A DNA stretch of 9,228 bases, taken from assembly GCA_035642095.1 (NCBI GenBank), contig DASQTB010000115.1, positions 1 through 9,228 of the forward strand, written 5' to 3'. The notes beneath the pieces are model-generated. The model did no database searches. It was not told where the DNA came from and saw only the letters and a list, made by a program, of their open reading frames with translations. Positions 6,577 to 9,228 of the stretch are shown in pieces. Every line of letters starts with the position of its first letter. The stretch's first letter is position 1. The position numbers and the translations under genes are program-made. Origin of the DNA: DASQTB01 sp035642095. Its GTDB lineage: Bacteria; Actinomycetota; UBA4738; CALAEC01.

Positions 6577-7065
6577 TCAGTCCTCCCAGCCCTTGGCGAT
6601 CAGGAACCCCCGGGCCCGCTCGGCATAGGGATAACGGTCGACCAGGCGGTAGAAACGGGCCGTGTGGCCGGGTTCGACGAGGTGCGCCAATTCATGCGTC
6701 ACCACGTAGTCCCGGACCCACTGCGGGTACTCGGCGACACGGTGAGAGATCCTGATCGTCCCGTCGTCGGGTGTGCACGAGCCGTACCGGTCTCGTTGAT
6801 TGGCCACGTAGCGGATCGATCGCCACCGCAGGCGGCCGGCGAAGTGCTCCCGGTTGATCCGTTCCGCGGCCCGGCGCAGGTATCGGCCCGCGTTGAGCCG
6901 CTCCGTCCTGTCTCGCTCCTCCAGCCGGGTGACCATGCGATCGACCCACCGGCGCTCCTCGGCCCGGCTGAGGCCGGCGGGGAGGCGGACCACGACCGAT
7001 CCGTTTCGGCGCTCGGCGGTGATCGTTTTGCGCCGACGCGGGCTCCGGACCACATCGATCTTCAC
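6577..7065 (-). CDS. YgjP-like zinc metallopeptidase domain protein (M48/DUF45 type)
   Basis: A 162-aa protein with the zinc motif HELAH at 124-128 (H124, E125, H128) and a further candidate ligand H134 in EPGHTARFYRLVDRYP, the pattern seen in YgjP-like/DUF45 metallopeptidases. The family block corresponding to W-G-S-C appears here as RYGSCTPDDGTIRISHRV (93-110). The N-terminus VVRSPRRRKTITAE is also family-like. I chose GTG at 7065 because a good promoter (7082-7109) puts transcription start about 10 nt before it, leaving AGAGA as a weak ribosome binding site. The frame continues upstream to a TTG at 7137, but that extension would contain the promoter itself. Cellular role is unknown; homologues sit beside many unrelated genes. 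Confidence 0.88.
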   Translation of the reverse strand: MKIDVVRSPRRRKTITAERRNGSVVVRLPAGLSRAEERRWVDRMVTRLEERDRTERLNAGRYLRRAAERINREHFAGRLRWRSIRYVANQRDRYGSCTPDDGTIRISHRVAEYPQWVRDYVVTHELAHLVEPGHTARFYRLVDRYPYAERARGFLIAKGWED

Positions 7066-7081
7066 GGCATCTCTGGGCCGG

Positions 7082-7109
7082 ATTCTAGGGTCGGCGCCGA
7101 CAAGGTCAA
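7082..7109 (-). promoter_or_regulatory. Sigma-70-type promoter of the YgjP-like gene, with palindrome in the spacer
   Basis: Minus-strand TTGACC (7104-7109, 5 of 6 consensus) and TAGAAT (7082-7087, 5 of 6) are separated by 16 nt. The spacer contains a perfect 10-bp palindrome TCGGCGCCGA at 7091-7100, a position where a bound protein would block polymerase. It is the best consensus promoter I see in the window. Whether the palindrome is an operator is inference. Confidence 0.55.
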
Positions 7110-7187
7110 AATCGCTGGTCAGCGCGGATAAAATCAAGAGGACCCGCGTGTGCGGATCCCGGGTGTCCGGATCGACTGAACGGCGGC

Positions 7188-7571
7188 TCAGTACTCGACG
7201 TCGACCGTTTTGATCGCCTGGGGGAGGGTGTTGAAGAGCCCCTGGAGCTGCATCAGGCGCATCAGGTCACCCTGGATCTTGAGCTTGCCGCTCATGTAGG
7301 CCGCCGTGGCATTGAGCTCGTTTCGGGACATGGCCGCCGCCGTCTCGTAGTCCGAAGACAGCGTGGCCTCGGCGCCGGGGAGCTCCCCCATGGACACCTC
7401 CGAATTCCCGTCCGCCAGGTTGAGGTAGTACCTCTTCTCTCCGTCCGGCGCCGAGACGACGTTCTGGATCTTCACCGTCTTCCCCGCGCCGGCCTGCTTC
7501 CAGGCATCGTTGGAGTTCAGGGCGTCGGTCACGGCCCGAGCCCACTCCTCGGTCAGGAACTTCACGGCCAC
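7188..7571 (-). CDS. SCP2 sterol-binding domain protein
   Basis: A 127-aa single-domain protein of the SCP2 (sterol carrier protein 2) fold, which in bacteria forms a hydrophobic pocket for lipids or acyl-CoA. Visible family features: a short N-terminal helix (FLTEEWARAVTDALN), beta strands with RYYLNLADG, and the C-terminal SDYETAAAMSRNELNATAAY block followed by MSGKLKIQGDLMRLMQLQGL, where G-K-L-K-I-Q-G-D is the SCP2 hallmark. GTG at 7571 is backed by a strong AAGGAGGA at 7577-7584, five nt upstream. It has no signal peptide or membrane segment, so it is cytoplasmic. It appears to be a stand-alone gene. The exact lipid partner is unknown. Confidence 0.9.
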   Translation of the reverse strand: MAVKFLTEEWARAVTDALNSNDAWKQAGAGKTVKIQNVVSAPDGEKRYYLNLADGNSEVSMGELPGAEATLSSDYETAAAMSRNELNATAAYMSGKLKIQGDLMRLMQLQGLFNTLPQAIKTVDVEY

Positions 7572-7618
7572 GTGCGTCCTCCTTGCTCGTCCCTGGAGTC
7601 GAACCTACCGGAGCGTCA

Positions 7619-7648
7619 AGTATCTACCCCCCGTTGACCGAGGGTCAA
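7619..7648 (-). promoter_or_regulatory. Possible promoter of the SCP2 gene overlapping an inverted repeat
   Basis: Minus-strand TTGACC (7643-7648) and GATACT (7619-7624) are 18 nt apart, upstream of the SCP2 GTG at 7571. The -35 is one arm of a perfect inverted repeat, TTGACC-GAG-GGTCAA (7634-7648), which also covers the stop codon of the upstream helix-turn-helix gene. It could be an operator or a short RNA hairpin, but has no following T-run to make it a standard terminator. Confidence 0.3.
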
Positions 7649-8055
7649 TCCGATCGCCTGGCCCGGGGCCGGCCTCGGCGGCGGTGGGGCCGCTGGCGGG
7701 CCAGGAATTCCTCCCGGAAGGCCACCACGTCCTCCCGGGCCCAGACCCGGCCCCCGGCCAGCTCCGCCATGGCCGGGGGGAAAGCGCCCCGCCTGATGTA
7801 CGTCGCCACCCGCCGCTTGTCCCAGCCCAGGATCTCGGCGGCCTCCGCCACGCCCACCAGCCTGGGGAGGACCTCGACGAACACGACCGGAGGCCCTTCC
7901 TCCCAGGACACGGCGGGAAGGACGGCCAGCGCCTCCCGGTGGATCTTGCGGAGGCAATCGCGGACATCGTCGCCGGTGACCTCGACGGGATGGCCGTCGG
8001 CCACGGCCCGCCACCGGCCGTCCTTCTCCTGTCGCATCCGGAAGGCGACGGACAT
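7645..8055 (-). CDS. Small helix-turn-helix DNA-binding protein (AlpA/excisionase-like HTH)
   Basis: A 136-aa protein, function unknown. Residues 66-115 look like a MerR/AlpA/excisionase-type winged HTH: LVGVAEAAEILGWDKRRVAT, then YIRRGAFP, and a wing ending GGRVWAREDVVAFREEF, the usual pattern of HTH_17-type domains. The N-terminal 45 residues (GRWRAVADGHPVEVTGDD, then VRDCLRKIHREAL) resemble the GxWxA ... G-D-D ... CL pattern of HicB-like folds; this is a weaker likeness. The C-terminal 16 residues are strongly basic (RPHRRRGRPRARRSD). ATG at 8055 is the first plausible start in the frame and has no clear ribosome binding site; the in-frame ATG at 8037 is an alternative. It lies 42 nt downstream of the methyltransferase gene, possibly co-transcribed. 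No phage or integrase gene is nearby, so a host regulator is more likely than an excisionase. Confidence 0.78.
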   Translation of the reverse strand: MSVAFRMRQEKDGRWRAVADGHPVEVTGDDVRDCLRKIHREALAVLPAVSWEEGPPVVFVEVLPRLVGVAEAAEILGWDKRRVATYIRRGAFPPAMAELAGGRVWAREDVVAFREEFLARQRPHRRRGRPRARRSD

Positions 8056-8097
8056 GTTGACGGCATCATACGGGGCGAGCCGCCGCTCCTCCCCCGA

Positions 8098-8841
8098 TCA
8101 GGCCTGGAGCTTCCGGACCACCCACAGATCCTCGGCCGGCCACCGACGAGCCCACCGGAGGGACACGTAGTCGTCGTACGTGGTCCTGGCCTCGGCGGGA
8201 GGCCGGAGGTGGACCAGCTTCTCCACCTCCAGCCCGTGGGCCCGGAACAGCTCGATCCACGAACCGTACGGAAGCTGGAACTGGATGGTCTGCTCGTCGT
8301 CGGCGCTCCGCATCCCGAACCACGGGGTATGAAGCCGGCTGTCGACCCGCTCGGTCTTCGGGTTCCAACACATGAACATGAGAGGGCCGACGATGGAGAA
8401 GGCGAACCGGCCGCCGGGCCGGAGGACCCGGGCAACCTGGGGCACCGTCCGGTCGGGGTCGGTGAATTCCACCGCGCCGTGGTCGCAGAACACCACGTCG
8501 AAGGACCCATCGGCGAAGGGGAGCTCCTCCGCGCTGGCCTGTACCAGCGGGAATTCTGCCCCGACACGGCGGGCGTGGCGCAGCTGTTTCGAGGAGATGT
8601 CGATGCCGATCGCCCGGGCCCCCTCCCGACCGAGGGCGATCGACCACTGCGCCGCGCCGCAGCCCAGCTCCAGCACGTCCTTGCCCTCGACGGCTCCCAC
8701 GCCCCCGACCTCCTCGTCGGGGATCCGCCACACGCCCCAGGCCCGGGCCGCCTCGGCCAGCCGGGCCCCATGCTTGGCCTGGTAGGAGGCCGATTCCCGG
8801 TCCCAGAAGCGGCGGTTCACCCTGACGTGCTTGGAGGGCAC
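8098..8841 (-). CDS. Class I SAM-dependent methyltransferase
   Basis: A 247-aa cytoplasmic enzyme with the Methyltransf_11/25 Rossmann-like fold. Motif I is VLELGCGAAQW (56-66), the acidic residue binding the SAM ribose is D81 in AIGIDISSKQLRHARR, a post-motif stretch VQASAEELPFADGSFDVVFC is at 100-119, and LRPGGRFAFS is at 140-149. The acceptor substrate is not evident; the region after 150 (FMCWNPKTERVDSRL) is typical of small-molecule methyltransferases of unknown target. GTG at 8841 gives MPSKHVRVNRRFWDRESASY, a usual N-terminus for this group; no strong ribosome binding site precedes it. It is divergent from the radical SAM gene, with a 51-nt shared gap containing the LexA-like box, so it may be affected by the same regulator. 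Confidence 0.9.
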   Translation of the reverse strand: MPSKHVRVNRRFWDRESASYQAKHGARLAEAARAWGVWRIPDEEVGGVGAVEGKDVLELGCGAAQWSIALGREGARAIGIDISSKQLRHARRVGAEFPLVQASAEELPFADGSFDVVFCDHGAVEFTDPDRTVPQVARVLRPGGRFAFSIVGPLMFMCWNPKTERVDSRLHTPWFGMRSADDEQTIQFQLPYGSWIELFRAHGLEVEKLVHLRPPAEARTTYDDYVSLRWARRWPAEDLWVVRKLQA

Positions 8842-8857
8842 GGAGCGATCGTAGGGG

Positions 8858-8886
8858 TTGCCTCAGTCGAACGTACGTTCTATTCT
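8858..8886 (+). promoter_or_regulatory. Promoter of the radical SAM gene, leaderless
   Basis: Plus-strand TTGCCT (8858-8863) and TATTCT (8881-8886) are 17 nt apart; each matches consensus at 4 of 6 positions. Seven nt below the -10 is the ATG at 8893, so transcription should start at or beside the A of the start codon. No ribosome binding site precedes the ATG, which agrees with a leaderless mRNA. Confidence 0.5.
8867..8882. promoter_or_regulatory. LexA-type SOS box
   Basis: The site reads TCGAACGTACGTTCTA and contains a perfect 12-bp palindrome, GAACGTACGTTC (8869-8880). It follows the Gram-positive/mycobacterial LexA pattern TCGAAC-N4-GTTCGA except at the last two bases. It fills the spacer between the -35 and -10 of the radical SAM promoter, the expected place for a repressor. 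It is 26 bp from the methyltransferase start on the other strand. LexA binding is inferred from the match. Confidence 0.72.
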
Positions 8887-8892
8887 CGCCCG

Positions 8893-9228
8893 ATGCGGTG
8901 GGACAACCTCCGCCTGGACGTCGACCGGCCCGACGACAGCGTCACGCTCCCCCTGTTCGAGCAGGGCGCTGTGGTGAGGACGTTCGACACGCCCGAGTTC
9001 CGAGGGATGACGTTCTACGAGGTCCGAGCGAAGTCGATCATCAACCGCGTCCCGGAAGCGTCCTACGTCCCGTTCCGGTACACGATCAATCCGTACAGGG
9101 GATGTAGTCATGCATGCTCGTACTGCGCCTGGGGCGAGACGCCCCTCCTGATGGCGGACGGACGCACGAAGAAGCTTGCCGACGTGCGCCCAGGAGACGA
9201 GATCTACGGCACGGTCCGGTGGGGCTCC
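8893..9228 (+). CDS. Radical SAM protein of Rv2578c / SplB-like (COG1533) type, intein-interrupted, 3' end outside window
   Basis: The frame is open for 112 codons from ATG 8893 to the window edge. The N-extein has a conserved lead (EFRGMTFYEVRAKSIINRVP) followed by YTINPYRGCSHACSYC, in which C71, C75 and C78 match the CX3CX2C motif holding the [4Fe-4S] cluster that cleaves S-adenosylmethionine. The N-P-Y-R-G-C-x-H-x-C-x-Y-C form is typical of the COG1533 group, which includes spore photoproduct lyase-like proteins and the mycobacterial Rv2578c group. After C78 the expected extein continuation (usually F/Y-A-R) is absent; instead an intein-like sequence begins. The reaction is unknown; relation to DNA repair is suggested by family name and the SOS-like box, not shown. 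Confidence 0.88.
   Translation, partial: MRWDNLRLDVDRPDDSVTLPLFEQGAVVRTFDTPEFRGMTFYEVRAKSIINRVPEASYVPFRYTINPYRGCSHACSYCAWGETPLLMADGRTKKLADVRPGDEIYGTVRWGS
9124..9228 (+). mobile_element. N-terminal part of an intein inserted at the third cluster cysteine (incomplete)
   Basis: From the TGC at 9124 the protein reads CAWGETPLLMADG followed by RTKKLADVRPGDEIYG. This fits intein block A: nucleophilic Cys1, then a short run to T-P-L-L-M-A-D-G, and a K-x-x-D-x-x-x-G-D-x-I-Y pattern typical of Hint domains. The preceding sequence ends exactly where radical SAM proteins have the third cysteine, so after splicing the +1 Cys of the C-extein should become the cluster ligand. Blocks B, F and G and any homing endonuclease lie beyond the window, so activity and completeness cannot be judged. 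Confidence 0.8.

Noticed and set aside
6551..6583. Possible terminator for the YgjP-like gene (GAGTC ... GACTC, and palindromic CAAGCTTG)
   Set aside because: The stem is only 5 bp with a 13-nt loop and no T-run follows on the minus strand.
7152..7173. Possible terminator after the SCP2 gene (GATCCGG ... CCGGGATC with one bulge)
   Set aside because: The stem is imperfect and the T-rich stretch is more than 20 nt away, so it is not a standard intrinsic terminator.
7645..8055. HTH gene as a phage excisionase or marker of an integrated element
   Set aside because: There is no integrase, attachment-site repeat or tRNA gene nearby, and the flanking genes are ordinary chromosomal genes.
7605..8771. 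388-codon minus-strand frame across the HTH and methyltransferase genes
   Set aside because: It is out of frame with both clear genes, and its composition (Arg, Ser, Gly, Pro, Trp) is typical shadow translation.
8863..9111. 82-codon minus-strand frame opposite the start of the radical SAM gene
   Set aside because: It is antisense to the conserved cluster motif, has no ribosome binding site, and would run through the LexA-like box.

Overview
This is a GC-rich window (about two thirds G+C by eye) that looks like an actinobacterial (Actinomycetota) chromosome. Evidence: GTG starts, signs of leaderless transcription, a Gram-positive-type LexA box (TCGAAC-N4-GTTC), and a radical SAM protein resembling the Rv2578c group. 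The window is densely packed, with no gene-free stretch over about 120 bases and no rRNA, tRNA, CRISPR array or insertion sequence that I can see. Most genes are housekeeping or transport; the accessory element is a partial intein at the right edge.

Layout. 1-1128 (minus): a BMP/PnrA-type lipoprotein of a nucleoside-like ABC importer, followed after 12 nt by the first codons of a further gene cut by the window edge. 1239-1859 (plus): upp, uracil phosphoribosyltransferase, divergent from the BMP gene. 1802-6479 (minus): a tightly coupled five-gene operon read right to left: Tat-dependent PotD-like lipoprotein, PotB-like permease, PotC-like permease, XRE-cupin regulator, and saccharopine dehydrogenase-like oxidoreductase. 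Junctions are 7 nt, 4-nt overlap, 4-nt overlap and 1-nt overlap. No ATPase (PotA) is encoded in it. The last gene runs 58 bp into the 3' end of upp on the opposite strand. 6577-7065 (minus): YgjP-like zinc metallopeptidase with a good sigma-70-type promoter. 7188-7571 (minus): small SCP2 sterol-carrier domain protein. 7645-8055 (minus): small helix-turn-helix protein. 8098-8841 (minus): class I SAM-dependent methyltransferase. 8893-end (plus): radical SAM protein, incomplete at the window end.

The right edge is the most interesting part. The radical SAM gene has a LexA-like operator filling its promoter spacer and appears leaderless, suggesting SOS control. Its CX3CX2C cluster motif is interrupted exactly at the third cysteine by what reads as the N-terminal splicing block of an intein, so the enzyme should lack a complete cluster site until protein splicing restores it.

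How the genes may work together (inference). The BMP lipoprotein and upp suggest nucleoside/nucleobase uptake and salvage. The Pot-like operon suggests uptake of a polyamine or related amine, ligand sensing by the XRE-cupin protein, and NAD(P)-dependent processing by the last enzyme. I see no wholly novel multi-gene defence or biosynthetic system.
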